Source: CALBPI01 sp039033695
GTDB taxonomy: Bacteria > Pseudomonadota > Gammaproteobacteria > Steroidobacterales > Woeseiaceae
Assembly (NCBI GenBank): GCA_039033695.1
Contig: JBCCCC010000002.1
Coordinates: 23,544 to 87,543, forward strand
Reading direction: 5' to 3'
Length of the DNA: 64,000 nt
In this document: piece after piece, positions 53,270-62,259 of the stretch
How positions within the stretch are numbered: position 1 is the first letter of the stretch
Layout of the letters: each line of letters opens with the position of its first letter
Notes under the pieces: generated by a model
Databases searched by the model: none
The model's input: the letters and a program-made list of their open reading frames with translations, nothing else
What the model was told of the DNA's origin: nothing
Translations under genes and position numbers: made by a program

Positions 53270-54391
53270 TCACGCGTCGCCTTGTCGCGTCGCCAGCCAA
53301 TTTCCGATCACCGGGCGAAACCGATCCATATCAACCAGAAAAGAATCATGCCCCTGGATCGAGGGCAAGCGGTCGAACTGCACATCGCACCCCGCCTGAA
53401 CCAGCGCGTCGGCAAGCTCTTGCTGTTGGCCGAGCGGAAACAGAATATCGCTCTCAACACCAATGATCAGTGCCTCGCGCAGCCCGGCACGCGCAACGCC
53501 GCTCGCCACTGAGCCACCGTAGTCAGCGACATCGAACAAATCCATGGCGCGGGAGAGAAACAAATAGCAGTTGGCATCAAAGTCGCCAGTGAACTTGTTG
53601 GCGTGCGCCTCGAGATACGACTCGACTTCAAAATCGATGCAGAACGCGTCGTTACTGACTCGCTCGGCTGCGACACGCTCGCGACCAAATCGCTGCGCCC
53701 ACTCGGCAGCCGACCGATAAGAAATCATGCCCAACTTGCGCGCCAGCCGCATGCCGCTGATCGGCCCGGCATCGGTATAGCGGCCTGCCTGCCAATCTGG
53801 ATCACGGCGTACCATCTCTCTTTGCAACGAGCGCAGCGCAATCGCAAACGGTGCCGCCCTCGCCGCCGACGACACAGATATCAGACGATCCGTTCGGTTG
53901 CTATGCAGCACCGAAAAAGCCAGCGCCGTCATACCGCCCATCGAGCAACCCACAACCCCGAACAGGCGCTCTATGCCCAGATGTTCTAGCACGGGGATGG
54001 CAGAATTTGCGATATCTTCAAGAGAAAGAACAGGATAATCAATATTATAGGTAGCTTTTCTCGACGGAATATGGCTCGCTGGCCCAGTCGACCCAAAACA
54101 ACTGCCCAAGGAGTTGACGCAAATCACAAAGAAGCGGTCGGTGTCGATCGGTCTTTGCGAGCCCAGCATCTCCTCCCACCAACCAGGCGACGGGTCCTTG
54201 GCCGACGAGGCCGCATGGGCTGACGGCGACAAACCCGTGAACAGCAATATCGCGTTGTTACCCGCATCATTGAGATTGCCCCACGTCTCATAGGCAATCG
54301 TCGGTTGCCGCAACACGCCGTTGCGACGCATCGGGAATTCGCCCGGCAGCGTCAGCAACTGACGGGCGCCCGCTTCTTCGTGCAAACTCAT
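53270..54391 (-). CDS. metX: MetX-family homoserine/serine O-acyltransferase
   Basis: 373 residues from ATG 54389-54391 (MSLHEEAG); the long Arg/Ser-rich extension from 54568 lies inside the next gene and is rejected. Alpha/beta hydrolase acyltransferase: catalytic serine in GCSMGGMTAL, histidine in IQGHDSFLVD. The N-terminal FTGLSPSAHAASS and CFGSTGPASHIP differ from classical homoserine acetyltransferases and resemble serine O-succinyltransferases of xanthomonads, so the product could feed cysteine rather than methionine synthesis. Seven bases after the M48 gene. Confidence 0.82.
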   Translation of the reverse strand: MSLHEEAGARQLLTLPGEFPMRRNGVLRQPTIAYETWGNLNDAGNNAILLFTGLSPSAHAASSAKDPSPGWWEEMLGSQRPIDTDRFFVICVNSLGSCFGSTGPASHIPSRKATYNIDYPVLSLEDIANSAIPVLEHLGIERLFGVVGCSMGGMTALAFSVLHSNRTDRLISVSSAARAAPFAIALRSLQREMVRRDPDWQAGRYTDAGPISGMRLARKLGMISYRSAAEWAQRFGRERVAAERVSNDAFCIDFEVESYLEAHANKFTGDFDANCYLFLSRAMDLFDVADYGGSVASGVARAGLREALIIGVESDILFPLGQQQELADALVQAGCDVQFDRLPSIQGHDSFLVDMDRFRPVIGNWLATRQGDA

Positions 54392-54398
54392 AGGCGAC

Positions 54399-55232
54399 TC
54401 ATGACTGACTGCAATACTGGCGACGAACCTCGAGCGCTTCAGGCATCCATTGCTCGAACTGCTGGATGCGGGTCTCGGGTGCCGGGTGCGTGGACATGAA
54501 CTCTTGAGGTGACTTGCCCGCGTTGCGGCCCATTCGGTCCCAGAGCGCCGGCGCCTCGCGCGGGTCAAAACAGGCCCTCGCCGCGAGAATCAGGCCAATG
54601 TAGTCGGCTTCAGATTCGTGACTGCGAGAGAATGGCAGCAACACACCGTATTGAGCGCCGACGCCAAGCGCACCCATGACAGCGCGTTGCGTTGACACAT
54701 CCATATCACCGATCGCAAAAGAGGCGGCGATGCTGCCGATCTGGACCAGCTTCTGACGCGCCATGCGCTCAGCACCGTGGCGTGCTATCGCGTGCGCAAT
54801 CTCATGACCCATGATGACCGCCAGCCCATCAATATTCTCTGCCACTGGCAGCAACCCGGTGTAGACAGCTACCTTACCGCCCGGCAATGCAAACGCATTG
54901 GCTTGCTCCGAGCGTATCAGGTTGAACTCCCAATCGAACCCCGGGTCCATATCCGCCGCCGCAATAGCGATGCGCCGCCCGATCTCGCGAACGGCCGAGA
55001 CCTCATTACCCGAGGTTACCACCGCCTCGCGCGATAGAATGTCCTGGTAGGACTGCAAGCCGAGCGCCGCTTCTTGCTCGCGACTCATGTCAACCAGTTG
55101 GTTGCGGCCAGTCATCGGCACCTCTGCCTGGTTGCTGAGGTAGTACCAGGCAAAGTAGACGGCAAAGCCAATGATTGGCAGCAGCCGCATCAACGCGCTA
55201 TTGCCGCGGCGTCTTACCCTGCGCCTGTGCAT
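54399..55232 (-). CDS. M48 family metallopeptidase
   Basis: 277 residues. A basic N-terminus and one membrane segment (LLPIIGFAVYFAWYYL) anchor it in the inner membrane or serve as a signal. Zinc site HEIAH in VIMGHEIAHAIARHGAERM with the third ligand in SHESEADYIGL; N-terminal core includes NAFALPGGKVAVYTGLL. Likely a periplasmic quality-control protease of the LoiP/BepA kind, without the TPR part of BepA. It ends seven bases before metX, so they are probably one operon. Confidence 0.92.
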   Translation of the reverse strand: MHRRRVRRRGNSALMRLLPIIGFAVYFAWYYLSNQAEVPMTGRNQLVDMSREQEAALGLQSYQDILSREAVVTSGNEVSAVREIGRRIAIAAADMDPGFDWEFNLIRSEQANAFALPGGKVAVYTGLLPVAENIDGLAVIMGHEIAHAIARHGAERMARQKLVQIGSIAASFAIGDMDVSTQRAVMGALGVGAQYGVLLPFSRSHESEADYIGLILAARACFDPREAPALWDRMGRNAGKSPQEFMSTHPAPETRIQQFEQWMPEALEVRRQYCSQS

Positions 55233-55275
55233 CAGGCCGCTACCCTGGGTTGCTCGTTGTCAAACCCGCGTCGCC

Positions 55276-55833
55276 TCAGAAGAGCTTCTTGGCCATACCA
55301 AGCAGGTTATCGACTGCAGAGCTATCGTTGTCTTTGTCAAGAAAGCCAGCCAACACGTTTGCACCCAGCGACGAGGCCTGCTGCGAGCCGCTGCTCAACA
55401 GTTGTGACAATGCGCCGCCTTTGCTTTCCTTGCTCAGCGAGCCCATCGCCATCGCCGCCACCATCGGCAACATCTTTTTCAGCACACCAGTGTCGATACC
55501 GGTTTTCTCGGCAGCCTGCGCAGCAACTTGGCGGCTTTTTTCCTTGCTACCCAGCAGATGACCAAGAATTGAGTTGCCATCGCTAATCGTCTCTTGGCTT
55601 GCCAATCGCTCTGGCTGCTCCACGTAACGCTCGTGATTGCCGCCCTGCAATGCACCTAGCAGCGATTCGAGGCCACTCGGCTTTTGTACATTCTGTTTCA
55701 AGCCCTGCGTCAATGCAGGCAGCAACTGCGCAATCGCAGCGCCTGCCTGCCCTTCCGGGAGGTTCAGGCTGCCAGCCACCTGCTTAACCAGGCCACCGCT
55801 CTGCGCCTTCAAAATTGTCTCAAGAATACTCAT
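55276..55833 (-). CDS. DUF937 family protein
   Basis: 185 residues, cytosolic. DUF937 pattern with repeated helices: MSILETILKAQSGGLVKQVAGSL, QAGAAIAQLLPALTQGLKQNV, and MLPMVAAMAMGSLSKESKGG; rich in Gly, Ala, Leu. The role is unknown; E. coli YidB is a relative. It lies downstream of der with 63 bases between, and 43 bases before the M48 gene. Confidence 0.85.
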   Translation of the reverse strand: MSILETILKAQSGGLVKQVAGSLNLPEGQAGAAIAQLLPALTQGLKQNVQKPSGLESLLGALQGGNHERYVEQPERLASQETISDGNSILGHLLGSKEKSRQVAAQAAEKTGIDTGVLKKMLPMVAAMAMGSLSKESKGGALSQLLSSGSQQASSLGANVLAGFLDKDNDSSAVDNLLGMAKKLF

Positions 55834-55896
55834 GTCGCCCTCTCCCGTTTTCCATAGGTTTGCTACAGATTACCATGCCAGCCTTTCTGGATACCG

Positions 55897-57291
55897 CTAC
55901 TTCTTGCCTTTCACATGCTTCATCAAACGTTTACGCCGCGCTTGTTGCCTAGGCGTTAATTTATTGCGTCTGCCCTCAAAAGGGTTCTTGCCGGTCTTGA
56001 GCTGTAAGCGGACTGGCGTGCCACGCAACTTAAAGGCTTTGCGGAAATAGTTGATCAGATAGCGACGGTAGCTGGGCGCCAGGCGCTCAGTCTGGTTACC
56101 GTGGATCACAATAATCGGTGGGTTTCGCCCGCCTTGATGCGCGTAGCGCAATCGCGGGCGTCGACCGCGGCTGAGTGGCGGCGGATGTGCCGTCACGGCG
56201 CCTTCCAGTGCCTGGGTCAACTCCGAGGTGCCCAGCTCACGGCATGCGGCGCGATGTACTTTGTCAACTTCGGGCAGCAGCTTTCCCACAGCAGTGCCAT
56301 GCAATGCCGAGATGAAATGTGTTGGCGCGAAATCACTAAATGCGAGCTTCATCTCCAACCCGTCGCGCAGCTTCTTTCGTGCTTCGCTGTCCAGCCCGTC
56401 CCACTTATTGACCGCAATCACCAATGCGCGTCCGCGCTCAATGATTAAGCCGAACAGCGATACATCCTGGTCAGTGACGCCCTCACGCGCATCCAGCACA
56501 GCGATGACAACATTGCTTTGTTCAATGGCCTGCAATGTCTTGATAATGCTAAATTTCTCAATGGTCTCGCTGACCCTTGAGCGGCGCCTGACACCGGCCG
56601 TATCGACCAAGACATAGTCCTTGCCATCACGACTGAATGGCACACGCACGCTATCGCGAGTCGTACCCGGCCGATCGAACGCGACTAGCCGATCCTCACC
56701 AATCAGTCGGTTTATCAAGGTCGATTTGCCGACATTCGGTCGACCGGCAACCGTCACCACAGTGCCATTCTCGGGACCATCTTCAGGACCAGGCTCGGAA
56801 ACAGGACAGGCCTCCAGCACGTGCTCGATCAGTGCCGAGACTCGATCACCGTGCGCGGAAGAGATGACCAGCGGATCGCCTAGCCCCAGCGCAAAGAAGT
56901 CAGCCGCGATGGTGTCCTGATCGAGTCCTTCGCCCTTGTTTACGGCTAGAAAAACAGGCACTTCATGTCGTCGAATCAGGCCGGCGATATCATGATCGGT
57001 TGGCATCAGCCCATCACGGGCATCGACCATGAAAACGACTGCATCAGACTCTTCGATGGCTTGCATGGCCTGGCGCTCCATAAGCGCTTCCACGCCGTCA
57101 GTCACGCCTGCCAGCCCACCGGTATCAATGACAAGATAGGGGCTCGGCCCGACCTTCCCATAGCCATATTGTCGATCGCGCGTCAGACCCGCATAGTCAG
57201 CGACTAGCGCATCTCGGGTTTTAGTGAGTCGATTGAAAAGCGTGGACTTACCGACATTTGGTCTGCCCACCAACGCAATAACGGGCAGCAT
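55897..57291 (-). CDS. der: Ribosome biogenesis GTPase Der
   Basis: 464 residues from ATG 57289-57291 (MLPVIALVGRPN). Tandem G domains, each with GRPNVGKSTL(F/I)NRL, DTAG/DTGG G3 and NKGE/NKWD G4 motifs, then the KH-like C-terminal domain (about 350-435) and a highly basic tail (RKRLMKHVKGKK). Needed for 50S maturation. Four bases after bamB, the usual gammaproteobacterial order. Confidence 0.97.
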   Translation of the reverse strand: MLPVIALVGRPNVGKSTLFNRLTKTRDALVADYAGLTRDRQYGYGKVGPSPYLVIDTGGLAGVTDGVEALMERQAMQAIEESDAVVFMVDARDGLMPTDHDIAGLIRRHEVPVFLAVNKGEGLDQDTIAADFFALGLGDPLVISSAHGDRVSALIEHVLEACPVSEPGPEDGPENGTVVTVAGRPNVGKSTLINRLIGEDRLVAFDRPGTTRDSVRVPFSRDGKDYVLVDTAGVRRRSRVSETIEKFSIIKTLQAIEQSNVVIAVLDAREGVTDQDVSLFGLIIERGRALVIAVNKWDGLDSEARKKLRDGLEMKLAFSDFAPTHFISALHGTAVGKLLPEVDKVHRAACRELGTSELTQALEGAVTAHPPPLSRGRRPRLRYAHQGGRNPPIIVIHGNQTERLAPSYRRYLINYFRKAFKLRGTPVRLQLKTGKNPFEGRRNKLTPRQQARRKRLMKHVKGKK

Positions 57292-57295
57292 TGGC

Positions 57296-58462
57296 CTAGT
57301 TACGCTCGATAGTTCGAATCTGATAGCCGGCCATTGCGCCATCAACCGCCTGCGCGTAGACCTTGTCCGCCATTACATACGGCCGGTTGACGATCGGCGC
57401 CTTGCTAAGCCGCACACGACCCGCAAGTGTGCCAGTGCGCGCATTGATGAAGTGCAGATAACCCTCGAAATCACCAACGACAACATACTCACCAAAGGTA
57501 ATCGGCGCAGTCAATTGGCGCCTGAGCAGCAGCTCGTGCGACCACTCCTGAGCACCGTTATTGCGTGTCAGCGCGACGACACGATCATCATCAAGCGTCA
57601 GATAGACGTTGGCCCAGTCGACACCAAGCCCGGCGTAACTGGACAGCTCTCGTGCCCACAACGCCTGGCCGGACTCTGCTGCGACCGCTGCGGTGCGAGA
57701 CTGAAAACCGCTGAGATAAAGGTCGTTCCCAACCGCGGCGATCGCACCGTCAGCATCGACCATCCGTTCAATGTCAGAACGACCAGAGGCGATTCCCAGC
57801 GGTAACTCCCACGTCACCTCACCGGAAATCAAATTGGCAGACACGATGCGACCATTGTCGAATCCGGCTACCACTGAATCGCCACTGATTACGGGTGCGC
57901 CAACGCCTCGCTGACTCAGCGCCGGTACCGGCTGTTCGACGAACCACAATTGCTCACCGTCGCTGCCACGCAACGCCAGCAACCGCCCATCAACCGTGCG
58001 AACGAAAACGCGTTCACCGCCCAGAACCGGCGGGGCCAGCACTTCGGCGGCAATATCGCTGCGCCAGATCTCATCGCCGCTGCGCGCGTCCAGTGCAACC
58101 ACCGTACCATTGGTCTCGGCCACGACCACGCGACCATCACCAACACCTGGGCCCGCGGTGAGCGCTGCCTTGATATTGGTACGCCATACACGCTTGCCCG
58201 AATCGCCATCGAATGCGCTGATCTCGCCCTTGGCGTTGGCCGCGTAGACCCGGGTGCCGTCGCCGACCGGTCGTAGCGCGAGCCGCAAGCGCTCCCCGCT
58301 GTCGCCCAAGCCTGCTGACATGACGCGCTTGACGTCGACGCCAGCCTCAAAGTCAGCGAGCTCCATCGGCGGGTCTACGGTTTCGTCGTCGCCACCAAAA
58401 ATCGCACAGCCGCCAAGCAGGGCGGCCATGAAAAACACAGCGGTTGTGCGCAAGACATTCAC
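57296..58462 (-). CDS. bamB: Outer-membrane assembly lipoprotein BamB
   Basis: 388 residues. Signal peptide with lipobox LLGGC, then an eight-bladed beta-propeller (repeats such as VVALDARSGDEIWRSDI and LLALRGSDGEQLWFVEQ). BamB helps BamA insert beta-barrel proteins. It overlaps yfgM by ATGA upstream and sits four bases before der. Confidence 0.95.
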   Translation of the reverse strand: MNVLRTTAVFFMAALLGGCAIFGGDDETVDPPMELADFEAGVDVKRVMSAGLGDSGERLRLALRPVGDGTRVYAANAKGEISAFDGDSGKRVWRTNIKAALTAGPGVGDGRVVVAETNGTVVALDARSGDEIWRSDIAAEVLAPPVLGGERVFVRTVDGRLLALRGSDGEQLWFVEQPVPALSQRGVGAPVISGDSVVAGFDNGRIVSANLISGEVTWELPLGIASGRSDIERMVDADGAIAAVGNDLYLSGFQSRTAAVAAESGQALWARELSSYAGLGVDWANVYLTLDDDRVVALTRNNGAQEWSHELLLRRQLTAPITFGEYVVVGDFEGYLHFINARTGTLAGRVRLSKAPIVNRPYVMADKVYAQAVDGAMAGYQIRTIERN

Positions 58463-59118
58463 TCGCTGATATCCCCGACGGCCGCAGTGGCTTCAGGCAA
58501 TGCCCCCAGTTTCATGTCGAGCAAATTGGCATCAACCAGTTGCGGCTGGCCGGCGCTATCGAGGGCCGCTTGATACGCTGCCCGCGCCTCGTCATAGCGG
58601 GTAAGCGCGACGAGCGCGTCACCGCGAACCTCATCAAACATGGCTGCATAGCCATCCGCGTCTGCGCGTTCCAGCACCTCGAGTGCCTCGCCCGCCTGAT
58701 CACGATAAATCAGCACGCGTGCGAGACGCGTCGCGACCAAAGGTTCGAGCACGCTGCCATTTTCTCGCGCTAGCAATGTCTCAAGCGTCGCTTGGGCTTC
58801 CTCGGTCTCGCCCCGCTGCATGTACAGGGCTGCCAATAGCAAATCCGCTTGACTGACATACGGCGATTCCGGGTGGGTTTCGGCTAGCGCGCTATGGCGA
58901 GATTTCAGTATCGTGATGTCCGCCGCATCAGCGGCATCGGCGACCTCTGCAAACATCGCCGAGGCGGCTTCCGCCTCGCTACGCTGGCCGTCCTGCCACT
59001 GATACCAGCCAAACAGGCCAGCGCCACCCAGCACGACGCCAATCACAATGGACATGCCATATTGCGACCAGAACGCTTTCAGGCGCTCCACTTGTTCTTC
59101 TTCTGTCAGATCGTTCAC
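58459..59118 (-). CDS. yfgM: YfgM-type tetratricopeptide membrane protein
   Basis: 219 residues. A short cytosolic start (NDLTEEEQVERLKAFW), one membrane helix (MSIVIGVVLGGAGLFGWY) and a periplasmic TPR part. It is the ancillary SecYEG subunit that passes proteins to periplasmic chaperones. The gene lies between hisS and bamB, as usual. Confidence 0.93.
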   Translation of the reverse strand: MNDLTEEEQVERLKAFWSQYGMSIVIGVVLGGAGLFGWYQWQDGQRSEAEAASAMFAEVADAADAADITILKSRHSALAETHPESPYVSQADLLLAALYMQRGETEEAQATLETLLARENGSVLEPLVATRLARVLIYRDQAGEALEVLERADADGYAAMFDEVRGDALVALTRYDEARAAYQAALDSAGQPQLVDANLLDMKLGALPEATAAVGDISE

Positions 59119-59190
59119 GTTAATTCCATGCTATTTGCCGGTCAGCCGGCAATTGTATCGTGTTCCCGGTTGCAGGGCACCTCGCTCCCG

Positions 59191-60465
59191 TCATTGCCTG
59201 GCTGCAACTGCCAGGACGTCGCTCAACTCACTGACCGGGACCGTGGTCTGATCGCCTTGCTCGCGCAGTGGCTTTATCGTCACTGTGCCTTCTGCTGCCT
59301 CCGACTCGCCAATAACCAGCGCCAGTGCCGCACGACTGCGATCAGCCTGCTTGAATTGCGACTTGATACTGCCACCACCCATGTGTCGAAGCAGCCGCAA
59401 ACCCGGCACCTCATCGCGCAACGCTTCACTCAATACCAAGCCAGCCTGCCGGGCCTCGTCACCGACTGTGATCAGGTATGCGTGAGGTTCGACCACGTCG
59501 AGCGACACGTGTTCCGCCTCGCACAGGGCCAAGAGCCGCTCTACGCCAATCGCCCAGCCAATGGCGGGCACCGGCTTGCCGCCCAATTGTTCGACGAGGC
59601 CATCATAGCGACCCCCGGAGCAGACCGCGCCCTGCGCCCCGAGGGCATCGGTGACCCACTCGAAAACAGTACGGGAGTAGTAATCCAGACCGCGCACCAG
59701 TCGCGGATTGACCGTGTATCGAATACCCAGCGCATCAAGACCGCTCGTCAGCTCGGCAAAATGGGCGGCCGACTCATCGTCAAGATGCTCATTGAGCAGC
59801 GGCGCACCGGCCACGACCTCTGCCATATCGGGGTTCTTGCTGTCCAGTATGCGCAGTGGATTAGACGCCAGCCTGCGCAGGCTGTCAGCGTCCAGCTGGT
59901 CACGATGATCATTAAAGTAGCTCACCAGCAATTCTCGATAGGCAGCGCGAGAATCGACTGTGCCCAGCGAATTGATCTGCAACTCGACGCGCTCAATGGA
60001 CAATCGCTGCCACAAACGCGCTGACATCGCGATCATCTCGATGTCGATATCGGGACCGTCATAGCCGAACGCCTCCACATCGATCTGATAAAACTGACGG
60101 TAGCGGCCCTTTTGTGGCCGCTCATAACGAAACATGGGGCCGCTGGTCCAGATCTTGTGTTTCTGGTTGTGCGTCATGCCGTTGGTGATTGCCGCACGAA
60201 CCAATCCCGCGGTGGCCTCCGGGCGCAGCGTCAGGCTCTCACCATTGCGATCTTCGAAGGTATACATTTCCTTCTCGACGATATCCGTCGCATCGCCAAT
60301 GGATCGCTTGAACAAATCCGTGTATTCGAGCAGCGGCACGCGCATGTGCTGGTAACCGTAATCGGCCAGCAGCGACTGCACGATCGACTCGAGTGCCAGC
60401 CAGCGCTGCCCTTCGGGTGGCACTAGATCGTTCATGCCCCGGATGGGACGCACAGACTGGCTCAT
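59191..60465 (-). CDS. hisS: Histidyl-tRNA synthetase
   Basis: 424 residues. Class II synthetase: motif 1 near YGYQHMRVPLLEYTDLF, motif 2 FRYERPQKGRYRQFYQ, histidine-specific RGLDYYSRTVFE, motif 3 AIGWAIGVERLL, C-terminal anticodon-binding domain. AGGA lies 7-8 bases before the start. The gene follows rodZ with 65 bases between; ispG, often found in this gap, is absent. Confidence 0.97.
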   Translation of the reverse strand: MSQSVRPIRGMNDLVPPEGQRWLALESIVQSLLADYGYQHMRVPLLEYTDLFKRSIGDATDIVEKEMYTFEDRNGESLTLRPEATAGLVRAAITNGMTHNQKHKIWTSGPMFRYERPQKGRYRQFYQIDVEAFGYDGPDIDIEMIAMSARLWQRLSIERVELQINSLGTVDSRAAYRELLVSYFNDHRDQLDADSLRRLASNPLRILDSKNPDMAEVVAGAPLLNEHLDDESAAHFAELTSGLDALGIRYTVNPRLVRGLDYYSRTVFEWVTDALGAQGAVCSGGRYDGLVEQLGGKPVPAIGWAIGVERLLALCEAEHVSLDVVEPHAYLITVGDEARQAGLVLSEALRDEVPGLRLLRHMGGGSIKSQFKQADRSRAALALVIGESEAAEGTVTIKPLREQGDQTTVPVSELSDVLAVAARQ

Positions 60466-60504
60466 TTGGGTTTCCTGTGTTGTCGGCGTATATCGCGAGA
60501 CGAT

Positions 60505-60510
60505 ATTATA
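60505..60510 (-). promoter_or_regulatory. Possible -10 element of hisS
   Basis: TATAAT on the minus strand, 39 bases before the hisS start, in the short rodZ-hisS gap. The -35 region is poor. Confidence 0.4.
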
Positions 60511-60530
60511 CGCGCACGGAGCAAGTCCGC

Positions 60531-61409
60531 CTAAGGGATCGTGAGTCTGGCCGAACGACCACGACGCGACGCCGGATCGATTGATACAGGTTCTCCATCG
60601 AGTCGCAACTGCGCGGCATCCGCAACCCCAAGTGTCACTGAAAAGGGTCGCTGACCTGTCACCAGTCGGTCAGTGCCCGACTGCGCCGTGCCATACGCAA
60701 TCCGGGTGCCGGCGGCGTCTCGAACCTCAAACCAACACGCGTCGCTAAACGTCAGGCGCAGTCCGCGTTCTTCGGGCTCTCCGGCGGTGGCATTGGCGGT
60801 GTCTGTCACCGCTGGCTCATCAACGGGAATTGTTTGAGCATCGTCAACGCCATCACGTGCCGCGTTGAGTAACTCCGAAAACTGCGTGCTGCCGCCAGCG
60901 GGCTCGGAGGGCACGTCATCGTTGGTCATTTGTTGCGCCGGCTGCGTTGCAGGCGCGCTGGCGCCATCATCAACCGCGCCGGTCGACTCGCCCAACCGTG
61001 CCCACAGCACAAACGCGATGGCCGCAATGGCCAATAGCCCGAAGACACCAAGCAACGCAGGTTTGATCGAGGTAGGCCTGCGCATAGGCTTGTTGTATTG
61101 AACGATTAGCGCTGGCAGCTCGTCAGGCGCAATACCGGCGCTGGCATGAAAGCGCTCATTAGCCTCATCCAAATCCAGCTTCAGATAATGTGCAACCGCC
61201 CGCAGATGCCCCTTAGCGAATACCGTGGCACCCAGCGCCGCGAAGTCCTCGGACTCCAGCGCGTCGATAATATGTCGATCCAGATGCAACGCCGTCGCGA
61301 CAGCATCACTACTCAGCTCGAGTGACTCGCGCCGCTCGCGCAACCACTGGCCCACACTTGCGCGCGGCGCCTGCGGCTCTGTTGCCTGGTCGTCCGACGC
61401 CTCGCTCAT
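60531..61409 (-). CDS. rodZ: RodZ-type cytoskeletal protein
   Basis: 292 residues. The N-terminal Cro-like HTH (about 20-90; LRERRESLELSSDAVATALHLDRHIIDALE) binds MreB in known RodZ. One membrane helix (about 118-136; LLGVFGLLAIAAIAFVLW), then an Asp/Pro/Thr-rich linker and the periplasmic DUF4115 domain (about 215-290; GLRLTFSDACWFEVRDAAGTRI). Starts 23 bases after pilW. Confidence 0.94.
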   Translation of the reverse strand: MSEASDDQATEPQAPRASVGQWLRERRESLELSSDAVATALHLDRHIIDALESEDFAALGATVFAKGHLRAVAHYLKLDLDEANERFHASAGIAPDELPALIVQYNKPMRRPTSIKPALLGVFGLLAIAAIAFVLWARLGESTGAVDDGASAPATQPAQQMTNDDVPSEPAGGSTQFSELLNAARDGVDDAQTIPVDEPAVTDTANATAGEPEERGLRLTFSDACWFEVRDAAGTRIAYGTAQSGTDRLVTGQRPFSVTLGVADAAQLRLDGEPVSIDPASRRGRSARLTIP

Positions 61410-61432
61410 CCGGTAATCCCTGCGCCTGCCGG

Positions 61433-62185
61433 TTAGCCGCTTTGCTCGATCCGGCGCATTTCAGCTGAATCCGGAAAGCGTTCCCGCAACTCGTCTGCGA
61501 ACTCATCAGCGGCGCGCTGATCACCGAGCTCGCGTTCCACTTGCCACCCCAACCATAGAGCCTGCGCGCTGGGTTCACCGACAGCCATGAGACGCTGCAC
61601 GAATGCGCGAGCACCCATTGCATTGCCCGTCTCGTACTTGACCAATGCAAGCTCAAGCAAGGCATCGCGAAAATCGCCATCAACTTGCAGCGCATCGCGA
61701 AAGTACTTCTCCGCCGCCGCGAGGTCAGGCTTCTCGCGCATACAGACACCGGCATTCGTCAGCGCGACGGCCGGTGTCTGATAGAGTGGATTGCGCGCAG
61801 CGCGGATGAAATATCGCTCAGCCTCGGCAAAATCGCGCTTGCCGCACAGGTATATCGCGTAGGTGTTCTGAACCGCAGCGTCATTAGGTGCGATGCGTAT
61901 CGCATTTCTAAATGAACGCCCGGCAAGGTCGGGCTCGTCTACGCGTTGGTACAAGATCGCCAGCGTGAAATGCGTCTGTGCGACATCAGGGTTCTGCCTG
62001 ACTGAGCTCTCAAGTCGCTCGCGTGCCTGACGCAGTTTGCCGTTGCGCAAGTACTCGACGCCCAGTTGATAGTTGTAGGCCGCCGCATCCGTCGGCGACT
62101 CACGCGATATGCGTCCGTTTGATTCGGTAACGCAACCACTCAACACGATTGTCGCCAGCAGCGACACCAAAACAGCGCGTTTCAT
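61433..62185 (-). CDS. pilW: Type IV pilus biogenesis/stability lipoprotein PilW
   Basis: 250 residues from ATG 62183-62185; the 49-codon upstream extension has no support. Signal peptide with lipobox LSGC (about C17). Six or so TPR repeats (AAYNYQLGVEYLRNGKLRQARERL, TLAILYQRVDEPDLAGRSF) bind the secretin in known PilW/PilF. The gene is in the usual rlmN-pilW-rodZ order. Other pilus genes are not in the window. Confidence 0.93.
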   Translation of the reverse strand: MKRAVLVSLLATIVLSGCVTESNGRISRESPTDAAAYNYQLGVEYLRNGKLRQARERLESSVRQNPDVAQTHFTLAILYQRVDEPDLAGRSFRNAIRIAPNDAAVQNTYAIYLCGKRDFAEAERYFIRAARNPLYQTPAVALTNAGVCMREKPDLAAAEKYFRDALQVDGDFRDALLELALVKYETGNAMGARAFVQRLMAVGEPSAQALWLGWQVERELGDQRAADEFADELRERFPDSAEMRRIEQSG

Positions 62186-62259
62186 GCACAGGCTTCCCGA
62201 TAACGAATCAGGCTGAGATATTACCGCAATTGCTGGTCGACTGCGTGACCTGTTGCTCG

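Noticed and set aside
54392..54568. N-terminal extension of the MetX-family protein
   Set aside because: Arg/Ser-rich, non-conserved, and lies within the M48 gene.
58894..60024. Plus-strand open frame of 376 codons over yfgM and hisS
   Set aside because: Shadow of two conserved minus-strand genes; composition is not protein-like.
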